A stretch of 49,449 bases of DNA from UBA10365 sp041441915 (GCA_041441915.1 JASDRS010000025.1:1-49449), one strand, 5' to 3'; positions 17,190-25,787 are shown, counted from the first letter of the stretch. Numbers and translations are program-made. Notes: generated by a model from the letters alone, not told the origin.

Positions 17190-18770
17190 TTAAACGACCA
17201 AAGCCCCGTCAAGCGCGCGTTGGATCAGATCTATGGTTTCATCAATCCCATAAAGTGCAATAAATCCACCAAACCGCGGCCCTTGTTTGGCGCCCAGTAA
17301 AACTTCATAAAGCGCTCCAAACCAAGCACGCAAAGGGTCAAACTCATGTTCAGTGCCCACGGCAAAGATCATTGTTTGTAATGCATCCGCATCAAGTCCA
17401 CCCGTCCAAGTTTGAAGCCTGTTTTTCAAGTCGGCCAAAGCCGCGGCCTCGACGTCAGAAGCCAAGCGGAACTGCCGCGTTGGGGCCACAAAATCTTGAA
17501 AATAACGAAGAGCAAATCCAGCTGCCGCATCGAGATCGGGATTCGTTTCAGGCGCCGCATCGGGCGCATAGCGGCGAATAAAGCCCCAAAGGCCAGACTT
17601 GTCTTTCGCCCCCGCAACTGATGCCAAATTAAGCAACATAGAAAAAGACACTACCATGTTTGACTGCGGTGGCTTACCGCTGTGAATATGCCAAACTGGA
17701 TTGTTCACCTGCGCTTCGGCCTCTTGGCCCTCATAAGCGCGTAATTGTTGATGATACTCATCTGTCGCCTTAGGAATTACATCAAAATGCATCCGCTTCG
17801 CCGTTTTTGGCTTTTGGTACATAAAGTAAGAAAGACTTTCCGTCGCGGCATAGCTCAACCATTCATCAATAGTTAAACCATTACCTTTTGATTTTGAAAT
17901 CTTCTGCCCTGTTTCATCTAAAAATAGTTCATAGGTCATATGCTCCGGCGCACGACCCCCCAAAACCTTGCAGATTCCATCATAAAGTGGTGTATTAGTT
18001 GAGTGGTCTTTCCCATACATTTCAAAATCAACATGCAGCGCAGCCCAACGTGCGCCAAAATCAGGTTTCCACTGCAATTTGACATTGCCCCCGGTAATCG
18101 GCAAGGAGCAGTCATATCCGTCTTCGCCCTCAAAGGTGATTGTATAGTCTTTTGTGTTCACGTCTTTGATAGGCACATAAAGAATACGGCCCGAAATTGG
18201 GCTGATCGGCAAAAAGCACGAATAGCTTTTCTGGCGTTCTTCGCGAAGCGAAGCCAGCATGATCTTCATAATGTCGTCATAGCGATCAGCGACAAGGCAC
18301 AAAGTCGCATCAAAACGGCCAGATTTGTAAAAATCGGTTGCTGAATAGAATTCATACTCAAACCCAAAAGTATCCAAAAAGCGCCGCAGCATGGCGTTAT
18401 TATGGTCCCCAAAGCTTGGGTATTCACCAAAAGGATCAGGCACCGACGTAAGGGGCTGTTGCAAATTTTCATGTAACATCGGACCGTTGGGCACATTATC
18501 TGGCACTTTACGCATGCCATCTAAGTCATCAGAAAAACAAATAAGCCGCGTTGGAATGTCAGAAATTAATTCAAAGGCACGACGTATCATGGTTGTACGC
18601 GCAACTTCGCCAAAGGTGCCAATATGTGGTAATCCCGAGGGACCATAGCCCGTTTCAAACAAAACATGACCTTTTTCAGGATCTTTCGCTGCGTAACGTT
18701 CTTTAATGCGGCGGGCCTCTTCAAAGGGCCAAGCTTTTGATTTCATCGCAGCATCACGCAAATGTGTCAT
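17190..18770 (-). CDS. lysK: Lysyl-tRNA synthetase, class I
   Basis: Charges tRNA-Lys. 526 residues of the archaeal-type class I enzyme, which replaces class II LysS in many alphaproteobacteria. The HIGH-type motif is PSGLPHIGT at 44-52 and the KMSKS-type motif is KISKSKGN at 290-297. The C-terminal alpha-helical domain binds the anticodon. The frame is open 11 codons upstream, but AAGGA lies 8 bases before the ATG at 18770, so that start is preferred. It is divergent from terB across about 145 bases. Confidence 0.95.
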   Translation of the reverse strand: MTHLRDAAMKSKAWPFEEARRIKERYAAKDPEKGHVLFETGYGPSGLPHIGTFGEVARTTMIRRAFELISDIPTRLICFSDDLDGMRKVPDNVPNGPMLHENLQQPLTSVPDPFGEYPSFGDHNNAMLRRFLDTFGFEYEFYSATDFYKSGRFDATLCLVADRYDDIMKIMLASLREERQKSYSCFLPISPISGRILYVPIKDVNTKDYTITFEGEDGYDCSLPITGGNVKLQWKPDFGARWAALHVDFEMYGKDHSTNTPLYDGICKVLGGRAPEHMTYELFLDETGQKISKSKGNGLTIDEWLSYAATESLSYFMYQKPKTAKRMHFDVIPKATDEYHQQLRAYEGQEAEAQVNNPVWHIHSGKPPQSNMVVSFSMLLNLASVAGAKDKSGLWGFIRRYAPDAAPETNPDLDAAAGFALRYFQDFVAPTRQFRLASDVEAAALADLKNRLQTWTGGLDADALQTMIFAVGTEHEFDPLRAWFGALYEVLLGAKQGPRFGGFIALYGIDETIDLIQRALDGALVV

Positions 18771-18915
18771 TACCGCATTCCTTATTTTCAACAGCGTTTT
18801 CAACAGCGGCAGCTATTGCTTCCCGTCTCCTATTGCCGCAAAGAGCTTTCGTCAATATTCTGCAACAAACTAAACCCAAGCGCTCGGACATTCGGGCCCC
18901 CTGAAAGGACACGCG

Positions 18916-19338
18916 ATGAGTAAAATTCCCGCTTCTTTATCGCCCCAAGATGCGCTTGTGGCTATTATGATCGCTGTCTCCGCCTCTGACGAAGCGATCC
19001 GCACATCTGAACTGGTTACCATTCAAAGCATCGTTGATCATCTGCCAATTTTTGACAACTACGACCCGGACCGTATCAGTCAAATTGCGCAAACAGTCTT
19101 TGATCTGTTCGAAGTGGAAGAAGGGCTTGACGCGATGTTTGGCCTGATCCGGGATGCCTTGCCCAAAAAATTGCATGAAACAGCCTATGCTATGGCCTGT
19201 GATGTGGTTTCGGCCGACGGGAAACTTCGCGAAGCTGAGCTTCGCATGCTTGAAGAGATCAGAGATGAACTCAACATTGACCGTTTGCACGCTGCCGCCA
19301 TTGAATGGGGCGCACGCGCAAGACATGCCGTAATGTAG
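18916..19338 (+). CDS. TerB-family protein
   Basis: 140-residue, all-helical acidic protein of the TerB/DjlA-like family. Family features are PQDALVAIMIAVSASDEAI near the N-terminus and the paired motif AYAMACDVVSADGKLREAELRMLEEI, with acidic residues that could bind a metal. In tellurite-resistance operons TerB acts with TerC/TerD, but none of those is here. The family also occurs as single housekeeping genes in Rhodobacterales, which is the likelier situation. AAAGGA precedes the ATG. No operon partner is visible. Confidence 0.82.
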   Translation: MSKIPASLSPQDALVAIMIAVSASDEAIRTSELVTIQSIVDHLPIFDNYDPDRISQIAQTVFDLFEVEEGLDAMFGLIRDALPKKLHETAYAMACDVVSADGKLREAELRMLEEIRDELNIDRLHAAAIEWGARARHAVM

Positions 19339-19541
19339 AATTTAAAACCTAAACCGCGGCCAAAACTTAGAATTTCGATAGATTGACTATTTGTGAGGGC
19401 GCCACAAAGTTTTCTAGCATTAGAAGTTTTTGCTCAATGTTCTGAATGGCCCATTCTAAGTCGATACACTACATCTTCAATTCATGCTATTTTATATGGC
19501 ACTTTTATTTGTGTAGGCTAATCGCCACTGCGCAGTTTGAT

Positions 19542-19625
19542 TTACTCAGGAACAATGCGCCATAGCCACGGGCCCCAAAACCCGAACAAAGAAAAAAGCC
19601 GGGCCAATAATTGTTTGAAAAACAT
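19542..19625 (-). CDS. Possible small hydrophobic peptide (27 residues)
   Basis: ATG at 19625 opens MFFKQLLARLFSLFG followed by FWGPWLWRIVPE and TAA. It has one amphipathic or membrane-seeking helix, four aromatic residues in the second half, and basic residues on one side. AGGGAAG directly precedes the ATG, which is somewhat close for a ribosome binding site. It lies just downstream of nadD on the same strand. I do not recognise it, and an ORF of this length can arise by chance. Confidence 0.2.
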   Translation of the reverse strand: MFFKQLLARLFSLFGFWGPWLWRIVPE

Positions 19626-19700
19626 CTTCCCTAAATTCTACATCAACATCATTTGACCCACATTAAACAAGCCAAATTAAATTAACCTATAGTGTAATAT

Positions 19701-19716
19701 GCTAAATTAATTTAGC
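19701..19716. repeat. Perfect 16-base palindrome
   Basis: GCTAAATTAATTTAGC is its own reverse complement. It sits 27 bases past the nadD stop in very AT-rich DNA. It could be a weak terminator stem for nadD, though no T-run follows, or a dimeric protein binding site. Confidence 0.4.
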
Positions 19717-19742
19717 TTAATTTTAGGTATGTTTTTGGTATT

Positions 19743-20384
19743 TTATTTATTTTTAAGAGTATGAGTATTGCTCCGCCATTTTCCTGCCGCGCGAATATCA
19801 CTCGATGATAGTGGGATCATCGGTAGGTTGAAAAATTGCCACGCCGCAGGTTTTCTACTGACCAAATCACCACCTGCGCGAACCTGTGCTTGGCCAAAAC
19901 GGCGTGCCGCAAGTGACAGTCGTACATTTGGGCCCGCACTTGAGCGTGCGAACACGCCAATCAAAGTTGTACTCATTATAGATTGCCAACGATCCCATTT
20001 ATTGAACTGTTCCAAATTATCCGCCCCCATCAACCAAACAAAGGTCACTTTTGGATAATGTCTCCGCAAAGATTGCATGGTCTGCACTGTGGTATGGGGG
20101 GCTTTCTTACGAGTTGCTGAGCCGCGCAAATAGGATTCAATATCGGTTACCACCACTTTAGGATGATTGATGACCGCCTGAGCTTGGGCGATTCTTTGCG
20201 TCATGGGCGCAGGCACGCGCGCCTTAATTGGGTTAGCAGGGGTCACCAACCACCAAACCCGATCCAGTCTCAACCGTTTCAACGCCTCACGAGTGATATG
20301 GGCATGGCCTGCATGAGCAGGGTCAAATGACCCCCCAAGCAACCCAATCACCATTCCCGCGCGCGCTATTGGCCAAGTTTGCAC
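19743..20384 (-). CDS. nadD: Nicotinate-nucleotide adenylyltransferase
   Basis: Makes deamido-NAD from nicotinate mononucleotide and ATP. 213 residues with GGSFDPAHAGH (the nucleotidyltransferase T/HxGH-type loop, here HAGH), WWLVTPANPIK, MGADNLEQFNKW, and the C-terminal IPLSSSDIRAAG, equivalent to the ISSTxIR motif. The start is taken as GTG at 20384 because AGGGAG lies 6 bases upstream; GTG at 20411 and ATG at 20354 are alternatives. It is divergent from ettA with about 100 bases between starts. Confidence 0.92.
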   Translation of the reverse strand: MQTWPIARAGMVIGLLGGSFDPAHAGHAHITREALKRLRLDRVWWLVTPANPIKARVPAPMTQRIAQAQAVINHPKVVVTDIESYLRGSATRKKAPHTTVQTMQSLRRHYPKVTFVWLMGADNLEQFNKWDRWQSIMSTTLIGVFARSSAGPNVRLSLAARRFGQAQVRAGGDLVSRKPAAWQFFNLPMIPLSSSDIRAAGKWRSNTHTLKNK

Positions 20385-20486
20385 TATTTTCTCCCTAATT
20401 CTCACCCTCACAAACCACCGCCACGTTGCCCTTGTCCAGAACTATCGCTAAAAGACCCCCAACAGCAGGTCGGATTGGAGCGTATC

Positions 20487-22142
20487 ATGGCATCTTATCA
20501 ATATGTCTATCACATGGATGGTGTCTCTAAGACCTATCCTGGCGGAAAAAAATGTTTTGAAAATATCAAACTTAACTTTTTACCAGGTGTAAAAATTGGT
20601 GTAGTTGGGGTAAACGGCTCTGGCAAATCGACCTTGCTCCGCATCATGGCAGGCATTGATAAAGATTTCCAAGGCGAAGCTTGGGCGGCTAAGGGCGCTC
20701 GCGTGGGCTATTTACCGCAAGAGCCTAACCTTGACGAAACCCTAGATGTGCGTGGCAATGTCATGCTGGGTGTGGCTGATAAGCAAGCAATTCTAGATCG
20801 CTATAACGAATTAGCGATGAATTATTCTGACGAGACCGCAGACGAAATGGCGGCCTTACAAGATACGATCGATGCAGCCAATCTGTGGGATTTGGACAGC
20901 CAGGTCGACGTTGCGATGGAAGCCTTACGCTGCCCCGCTGATGATGCAGATATAACAACTCTTTCGGGCGGTGAACGCCGCCGCGTTGCCTTGTGTATGC
21001 TTTTGCTTGAAGCTCCTGAGATGCTACTTTTAGACGAGCCTACCAATCACCTCGACGCCGAGTCCATAGCCTGGTTACAATTACATCTCATCGCCTATGA
21101 AGGCACTATCTTGATCGTCACCCACGACCGATATTTTCTGGATGACATAACCTCGTGGATCCTTGAAATCGAACGTGGCCGCGGGATACCTTGTGAAGGT
21201 AACTATTCGGCTTGGCTCGAACAAAAAGCTAAACGTCTGCTGCACGAGGCCCGAGAGGACAAAGCCAAGCAAAAAGTCTTACAACGAGAATTGGACTGGA
21301 TTCGCTCTGGTGCCAAAGCACGCCAAGCCAAACAAAAGGCTCGTATCAATAAATATAACGAAATGGCCAATCAAACGGAGCGCGAACGCATTTCTAGTGC
21401 CCAAATCATCATTCCCAATGGCGAAAGATTGGGCGGCAAGGTCATTGACGTGCAAGGCATCAAAAAAGCCATGGGCGATAAGCTTTTGATAGAAGACCTG
21501 TCCTTTACCGTGCCCCCGGGGGGCATTGTGGGCGTAATCGGCCCCAATGGTGCGGGCAAATCAACACTGTTTCGTATGATAACGGGTCAAGAAAAGCCAG
21601 ACGAGGGCGCGGTTGTCTTGGGTGACACGGTGCACTTGTCTTACGTTGACCAATCGCGAGACGCGCTTGACCCAAGCAAAACCGTTTGGGAAGAAATCTC
21701 AGAAGGACTTGAGGTTATTCGCCTAGGCGATGCCGAAATGAACAGCCGCGCCTATTGCGGTGCATTTAACTTCAAAGGATCAGATCAGCAGAAAAAAGTA
21801 GGCCTTTTGTCGGGTGGCGAACGTAACCGCGTGCACATGGCAAAATTGCTGCGTTCGGGCGGCAATGTTTTATTGCTTGACGAACCAACAAACGACCTTG
21901 ACGTTGAGACCCTGCAAGCCTTGGAATCTGCCATTGATGATTTCGCAGGCTGCGCTGTGATTATCAGCCATGACCGCTTCTTCCTTGACCGTCTTTGCAC
22001 CCATATTTTGGCTTTCGAGGGCGAAGCCCATGTGGAATGGTTCGAAGGTAACTTTGAAGCCTATGAGATAGACAAAATCCGCCGCTTAGGCCCTGACAGT
22101 ATTAATCCAAAACGCGTGAAATACAAAAAATTTACCCGCTGA
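20487..22142 (+). CDS. ettA: Energy-dependent translational throttle protein EttA (ABC-F)
   Basis: A ribosome-associated ABC-F ATPase that gates entry into elongation depending on ADP/ATP. 551 residues, near the 555 of E. coli EttA. Domain 1 has Walker A GVNGSGKST (41-49), signature LSGGERRRVALC and Walker B LLLDEPTNHLD. A charged linker with RQAKQKARINKYNEM follows. Domain 2 has GPNGAGKST, LSGGERNRVHMAK and LLLDEPTNDLD. There are no membrane segments. The frame is open 36 codons upstream, overlapping the nadD start, but GGAG lies 6 bases before this ATG and homologues begin MASYQYVY, so the short form is chosen. Confidence 0.96.
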   Translation: MASYQYVYHMDGVSKTYPGGKKCFENIKLNFLPGVKIGVVGVNGSGKSTLLRIMAGIDKDFQGEAWAAKGARVGYLPQEPNLDETLDVRGNVMLGVADKQAILDRYNELAMNYSDETADEMAALQDTIDAANLWDLDSQVDVAMEALRCPADDADITTLSGGERRRVALCMLLLEAPEMLLLDEPTNHLDAESIAWLQLHLIAYEGTILIVTHDRYFLDDITSWILEIERGRGIPCEGNYSAWLEQKAKRLLHEAREDKAKQKVLQRELDWIRSGAKARQAKQKARINKYNEMANQTERERISSAQIIIPNGERLGGKVIDVQGIKKAMGDKLLIEDLSFTVPPGGIVGVIGPNGAGKSTLFRMITGQEKPDEGAVVLGDTVHLSYVDQSRDALDPSKTVWEEISEGLEVIRLGDAEMNSRAYCGAFNFKGSDQQKKVGLLSGGERNRVHMAKLLRSGGNVLLLDEPTNDLDVETLQALESAIDDFAGCAVIISHDRFFLDRLCTHILAFEGEAHVEWFEGNFEAYEIDKIRRLGPDSINPKRVKYKKFTR

Positions 22143-22550
22143 AGCTAACCAAGGGGCGCCTTTTTTAATTAGGTAAATCTTAGGGTTTTTTCGCCGCAGT
22201 AAGCACCTAGGTAACGTAATTGCTCGATGCGTTTTGGATGGGCAGGTTATTTTTGAAAATAGTGCCCCCGGCCCAAGCCACTCCTTGCAAACAGCGCCAG
22301 TGGCGTGACACATGAGGGCGTCATCATCCCCTCAAAGGGCGAATATGCTGCCCAACACTCCGCAACCATTAATTTTTCTATCTTTCATCCGTCGTTTTAT
22401 CCTTTCGCCATAACCACGGCAGCAAGTGCCAACAAACAAAAAATGCCCCGAAACATTTAAACTTTTCCAGATGTGTTTCTCTTATACTGTTTTGCTATTC
22501 CCCGAATTCACTTGCATTTTTACTTCTGATCCTGCAATTCTAAAGATGTG
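22143..22550. other. Non-coding gap between ettA and the cold-shock pair
   Basis: 408 bases without a convincing gene. Just past ettA, AAGG-GGCG-CCTT followed by T residues (about 22151-22166) may be a short terminator. A 44-codon open stretch ending at the TGA near 22306 has no recognised content. TATACT at 22483-22488 could be the -10 box of the first cold-shock gene, without a clear -35. Confidence 0.4.
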
Positions 22551-22664
22551 ACGTTATCTCTATCGACCGCTGTCTCCCATACAAGGCCACAGTCTTTCGA
22601 TCTTGCGCTGACTGAGCCAGGCCGCCGCACTTCCGCGGGCGGGTATACTAAAGGAGACATCACG
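22551..22664 (+). promoter_or_regulatory. Cold-shock leader, copy 1 (candidate RNA thermoswitch)
   Basis: A 114-base leader directly before the first csp gene that is almost identical to the leader of the second copy (six differences). Two structures are visible. TGTCTCC at 22571-22577 is exactly complementary to GGAGACA at 22653-22659, which contains the ribosome binding site. A GC-rich hairpin (CCGCCGC at 22622-22628 with GCGGGCGG at 22635-22642, one bulged G, loop ACTTCC) lies just before the ribosome binding site. Long structured leaders that control translation by temperature are known for E. coli cspA; that this one acts similarly is inferred. Confidence 0.55.
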
Positions 22665-22871
22665 ATGGCCCAAGGCACCGTGAAATGGTTTAATTCAACT
22701 AAAGGTTTCGGCTTTATCGCCCCTGAAGGTGGCAAAAAAGACGTATTCGTACACATCACTGCACTCGAGCGCGCAGGCATCAATGCATTGGCGGATGGCC
22801 AAGCGGTAACTTTTGATATTGAAGCTGGCCGTGATGGTCGCGAATCAGCAATGAACCTAGCTTTAGCCTAA
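22665..22871 (+). CDS. Cold-shock protein, copy 1
   Basis: 68-residue CspA-family OB-fold RNA chaperone. RNP1 is KGFGFI at 13-18 and RNP2 is VFVHI at 27-31; Lys7, Trp8 and Phe9 of the nucleic-acid face are present. The frame extends 39 codons upstream, but that part is the conserved leader. AAGGAG precedes the ATG at 22665 at the normal spacing and the protein length is canonical. A second copy starts 448 bases further on, with 9 amino acid differences. Confidence 0.96.
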   Translation: MAQGTVKWFNSTKGFGFIAPEGGKKDVFVHITALERAGINALADGQAVTFDIEAGRDGRESAMNLALA

Positions 22872-22998
22872 TATAGGTGAAATTCCTTAAAAGGGTGGCT
22901 TATATGTTATATCGCCGCCCTTCATAGAAGGTATATATTTTTGCTTAACAAAAATTCCACTTGCATTTTCCTTCCACCCCTGCATATTTAACGCTGCG

Positions 22999-23112
22999 AC
23001 GTTATCTGTATCGACCACTGTCTCCCACATGCGGCCACAGTCTTTCGATCTTGCGCTGACTGAGCCAGGCCGCCGCACTTCCGCGGGCGGGTATACTAAA
23101 GGAGACATCACG
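22999..23112 (+). promoter_or_regulatory. Cold-shock leader, copy 2 (candidate RNA thermoswitch)
   Basis: Aligns without gaps to copy 1 at an offset of 448 bases. The last 80 or so bases before the start codon are identical. The anti-ribosome-binding-site element TGTCTCC (23019-23025) and GGAGACA (23101-23107) are both kept although the bases just after the former differ between copies (23028 and 23030-23032). Confidence 0.55.
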
Positions 23113-23319
23113 ATGGCCAAAGGCACCGTGAAATGGTTTAACGCAACTAAAGGCTTCGGCTTTATCGCGCCTGAGGGCGGCAGTAAAGATGTATTCTGTC
23201 ACGTAACCGCTCTCGAGAGCGCCGGCATCCGCTCGTTGGCTGATGGCCAAGCGGTAACTTTCGATATCGAAGCTGGCCGTGACGGTCGCGAATCAGCAAC
23301 GAATTTGGCTCTAGCCTAA
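23113..23319 (+). CDS. Cold-shock protein, copy 2
   Basis: 68-residue CspA-family protein with RNP1 KGFGFI and RNP2 VFCHV, where copy 1 has VFVHI. Other differences from copy 1 are at residues 3, 11, 24, 36, 40, 41 and 63, mostly outside the binding face. As in copy 1, AAGGAG sets the start, and the open frame upstream is leader. A strong terminator follows 28 bases after the stop. The pair is a tandem duplication; because the leaders are more alike than the coding parts, they may be under selection or recent conversion. Confidence 0.96.
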   Translation: MAKGTVKWFNATKGFGFIAPEGGSKDVFCHVTALESAGIRSLADGQAVTFDIEAGRDGRESATNLALA

Positions 23320-23347
23320 TCGCTGCAGCCTTTTAAGCAGGAATTTA

Positions 23348-23379
23348 AAGAAGGGCAGGTCGCAAGATCTGCCCTTCTT
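23348..23379 (+). terminator. Intrinsic terminator after the cold-shock pair
   Basis: An 11-bp perfect stem, AAGAAGGGCAG (23348-23358) with CTGCCCTTCTT (23369-23379), a 10-base loop, then ATTTTCT. It is the clearest terminator in the window and isolates the csp genes from the aldolase operon. Confidence 0.85.
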
Positions 23380-23494
23380 ATTTTCTAAGGGCTCTCTTCT
23401 TAGCAAGTTGAAAGCGCTTGTCTGATCTTGCCATTTACAGCAGGCTGTGGCCGAGGTTTGATCCCACACCGAAGGCCAGTAATGGAACCATACC

Positions 23495-24232
23495 TTGCGT
23501 AATAACTCTTACATCACCGAACGTGTTGACCTTGCCGCTGCCCTACGATGGGCAGCTCGGCTGAATATGCATGAGGCCGTTGCCAATCACTTTAGCCTTG
23601 CCGTTGACAACACGGCCACAAAGTTTCTGATCAATCCCAAGGGTCGACATTTCGCACGGGTGAAAGCGTCTGATCTGGTGCTGATCAACGCGCTTGACCC
23701 CAACACGATGGATCGCCCCGATGCGCCCGATCCAACGGCTTGGGGTTTACATGGTGCGGTGCATCGCGCCTGCCCGCACGCCGTTTGTGTGATGCACGTC
23801 CACTCCATTCACGCCACCGTATTGGCCAGCCTTGCCGACGGCCACCTGCCCGCCATCGACCAAAACAGCGCCATGTTCTTTAACCGGCATATCGTAGACG
23901 CATCCTACGGCGGCATGGCCTTTGAAGCCGAAGGCGCACGCTGCTCAGCACTTTTATCTGACCCAAAAATTAAAGTCTTAATTATGGGCAATCACGGGAT
24001 TTTGGTCATTGGCACCAGCGTGGCTGACACATTCAACCGTCTTTATTACTTTGAGCGCGCCACCGAGACCTATATTCGCGCCCTTCAAACAGGCCTAAAA
24101 CTGCGGGTTCTGTCTGATGCAGTCGCCGAAAAAACCGCCCAAGAATGGGAAGATTACCCCGATAATGCCACTGCGCATCTGACTGAGCTAAAAGCGATTT
24201 TAGATGATGAAGCATCAAACTACGCGCAGTAA
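23495..24232 (+). CDS. Class II aldolase/adducin-family protein
   Basis: 245 residues with the fold of L-fuculose-phosphate aldolase and ribulose-5-phosphate epimerase. The zinc ligands are seen as HVHSIH (HxHxxH-like) in the centre and a further His in MGNHGILVIG. It lacks an obvious sugar-phosphate signature, so the substrate is unknown. The open frame starts with TTG at 23495, but a well-spaced GAAGG and ATG at 23482 read MEPYLA and then stop. Removing one C near 23494 would give MEPYLRNNSYITERVD, which looks like a natural N-terminus, so a frameshift at the 5' end is likely (real or an error). It is 46 bases before betC and probably co-transcribed. Confidence 0.75.
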   Translation: MRNNSYITERVDLAAALRWAARLNMHEAVANHFSLAVDNTATKFLINPKGRHFARVKASDLVLINALDPNTMDRPDAPDPTAWGLHGAVHRACPHAVCVMHVHSIHATVLASLADGHLPAIDQNSAMFFNRHIVDASYGGMAFEAEGARCSALLSDPKIKVLIMGNHGILVIGTSVADTFNRLYYFERATETYIRALQTGLKLRVLSDAVAEKTAQEWEDYPDNATAHLTELKAILDDEASNYAQ

Positions 24233-24278
24233 ATTTTGAAATGAAAGGTGCCAAAGCGGTTTTGCTTTACAAAAAGTC

Positions 24279-25787
24279 ATGAAAAAAAAACCTAATGTCT
24301 TAATCTTGATGGTCGACCAGCTTACGGGCACCCTTTTTCCTGACGGGCCTGCGCCATTTTTACACACGCCTAACCTGCGCGCGTTGGCCAACCGCTCTGT
24401 ACGTTTCGCCAACGCCTATACCGCAAGCCCCCTTTGCGCCCCCGCGCGCGCCAGTTTCATGTCGGGTCAATTGCCATCACGCACCCACGTCTATGATAAT
24501 GCTGCCGAGTTTGCGTCCGACATTCCAACCTATGCGCACCATCTGCGTCGCGCGGGCTATCAAACAACCCTTTCGGGGAAAATGCATTTCGTGGGGCCAG
24601 ATCAGCTGCATGGGTTTGAAGAGCGTCTGACAACCGACATATACCCCGCCGACTTTGGCTGGACCCCCGACTACCGCAAACCCAATGAGCGGATCGACTG
24701 GTGGTATCACAATCTTGGCTCGGTAACGGGTGCAGGTACTGCCGAAATCACCAATCAGCTAGAATATGACGATGACGTGGCCCATCAGACCGTGCAAAAG
24801 CTTTACGACCTATCGCGAGGCGCTGACCCCCGCCCTTGGAGCTTGACCGTCAGCTTCACCCATCCGCATGATCCGTTCGTGGCGCGGCGCAAATATTGGG
24901 ATCTTTACGAAAATTGTCCCGAACTTACGCCTCCGGACCCGATAGCCTATGATGACCAAGACCCCCATTCCAAACGCATTTTAGACTCGTGCGATTGGAA
25001 TGGGCTAGAAATCACCCCAGAGCATATACGCCGCGCGCGCCAAGCCTATTTCGCCAACATCTCATATATCGATGATAAAATTGGCGAAATTCTTGATGCA
25101 CTCACGGCCACCCGACAAGAGGCGGTAGTTGTCTTCGTCTCGGACCATGGTGAGATGTTGGGCCGACGCGGGCTTTGGTTTAAGATGAATTTCTTTGAAG
25201 GGGCCGCCCGCGTACCCCTGATGATCGCCGCTTCAGACCTTGTACCATGCCTGATCACAACCCCCGTTTGCACAATCGACGTAACGCCAACTTTGTGCGA
25301 TCTGGCAAGTATCTCAATGGATGAGGTGATGGATTGGACCGATGGCCAAAGCCTTTACCCGCTTGCCAAAGGCACTACACGGCTAGAACCGGTGGCGATG
25401 GAATATACAGCCGAAGGATCAATTGCGCCCATGGTCGCCCTGCGCGATGGACCCTGGAAATACATTCAATGCCGCGCCGACCCAGAGATGCTTTTTAACC
25501 TAGAGAGTGACCCAGACGAGCAAAACAACCTGGCCACAGACCCAGCTCATCTACCGACACTCGAGCGATTGCGCGCTGTGGCAGACGCGCGCTGGGATCT
25601 GGCGCGCTTTGACAGTGCTGTGCGCGAAAGCCAAGCCCGCCGCTGGGTGGTCTATGAAGCGTTGCGCCAAGGCGGTTATTACCCGTGGGATTATCAACCG
25701 CTGCAAAAAGCGTCTGAACGCTATATGCGCAATCACATGGACTTAAATATATTAGAAGACAGCAAACGCTTTCCAAGGGGTGAATAA
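24279..25787 (+). CDS. betC: Choline-sulfatase
   Basis: Hydrolyses choline O-sulfate to choline and sulfate, freeing an osmolyte precursor. 502 residues, closely following rhizobial BetC along its whole length. The formylglycine signature is CAPARAS (Cys in CxAxR) near residue 53. The N-terminal metal site is in ILMVDQL, and the second metal site is in VFVSDHGEMLG. The C-terminal extension RRWVVYEALRQGGYYPWDYQP with MRNHMDLN is specific to choline sulfatases. No signal peptide, so the enzyme is cytoplasmic. Its stop overlaps the next ATG by one base. The usual partners betI and betB are absent, and the adjacent convergent GMC oxidoreductase may or may not act on choline. Confidence 0.92.
   Translation: MKKKPNVLILMVDQLTGTLFPDGPAPFLHTPNLRALANRSVRFANAYTASPLCAPARASFMSGQLPSRTHVYDNAAEFASDIPTYAHHLRRAGYQTTLSGKMHFVGPDQLHGFEERLTTDIYPADFGWTPDYRKPNERIDWWYHNLGSVTGAGTAEITNQLEYDDDVAHQTVQKLYDLSRGADPRPWSLTVSFTHPHDPFVARRKYWDLYENCPELTPPDPIAYDDQDPHSKRILDSCDWNGLEITPEHIRRARQAYFANISYIDDKIGEILDALTATRQEAVVVFVSDHGEMLGRRGLWFKMNFFEGAARVPLMIAASDLVPCLITTPVCTIDVTPTLCDLASISMDEVMDWTDGQSLYPLAKGTTRLEPVAMEYTAEGSIAPMVALRDGPWKYIQCRADPEMLFNLESDPDEQNNLATDPAHLPTLERLRAVADARWDLARFDSAVRESQARRWVVYEALRQGGYYPWDYQPLQKASERYMRNHMDLNILEDSKRFPRGE

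Larger units (their letters stand above)
19339..19742. other. Non-coding gap between terB and nadD
   Basis: 404 AT-rich bases between the convergent terB and nadD genes. No known gene or RNA is recognised. It contains a possible 27-residue ORF on the minus strand and a perfect 16-base AT-rich palindrome, listed separately. The rsfS and rlmH genes that often follow nadD are not here, and I see no trace of them. Confidence 0.5.

Noticed and set aside
18916..19338. Tellurite-resistance system
   Set aside because: Only a lone TerB-family gene is present; no terC, terD, terE or terZ is nearby.
20379..20486. 36-residue extension of EttA
   Set aside because: It would overlap the nadD start, and homologues begin MASYQYVY after a GGAG element.
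22263..22306. Open stretch ending GPSHSLQTAPVA in the gap after ettA as a pseudogene tail
   Set aside because: It has a protein-like look, but I could not tie it to any family; too short to call.
22548..22664. N-terminal extension of the first cold-shock protein (and 23029-23112 for the second)
   Set aside because: The frames are open, but AAGGAG fixes the start at the ATG of MAQGT or MAKGT, and the extensions are the conserved RNA leader.
23482..23510. Programmed +1 frameshift at the aldolase start
   Set aside because: CTT GCG TAA lacks the in-phase stop arrangement of known CTT TGA sites; a one-base indel or a TTG start is simpler.
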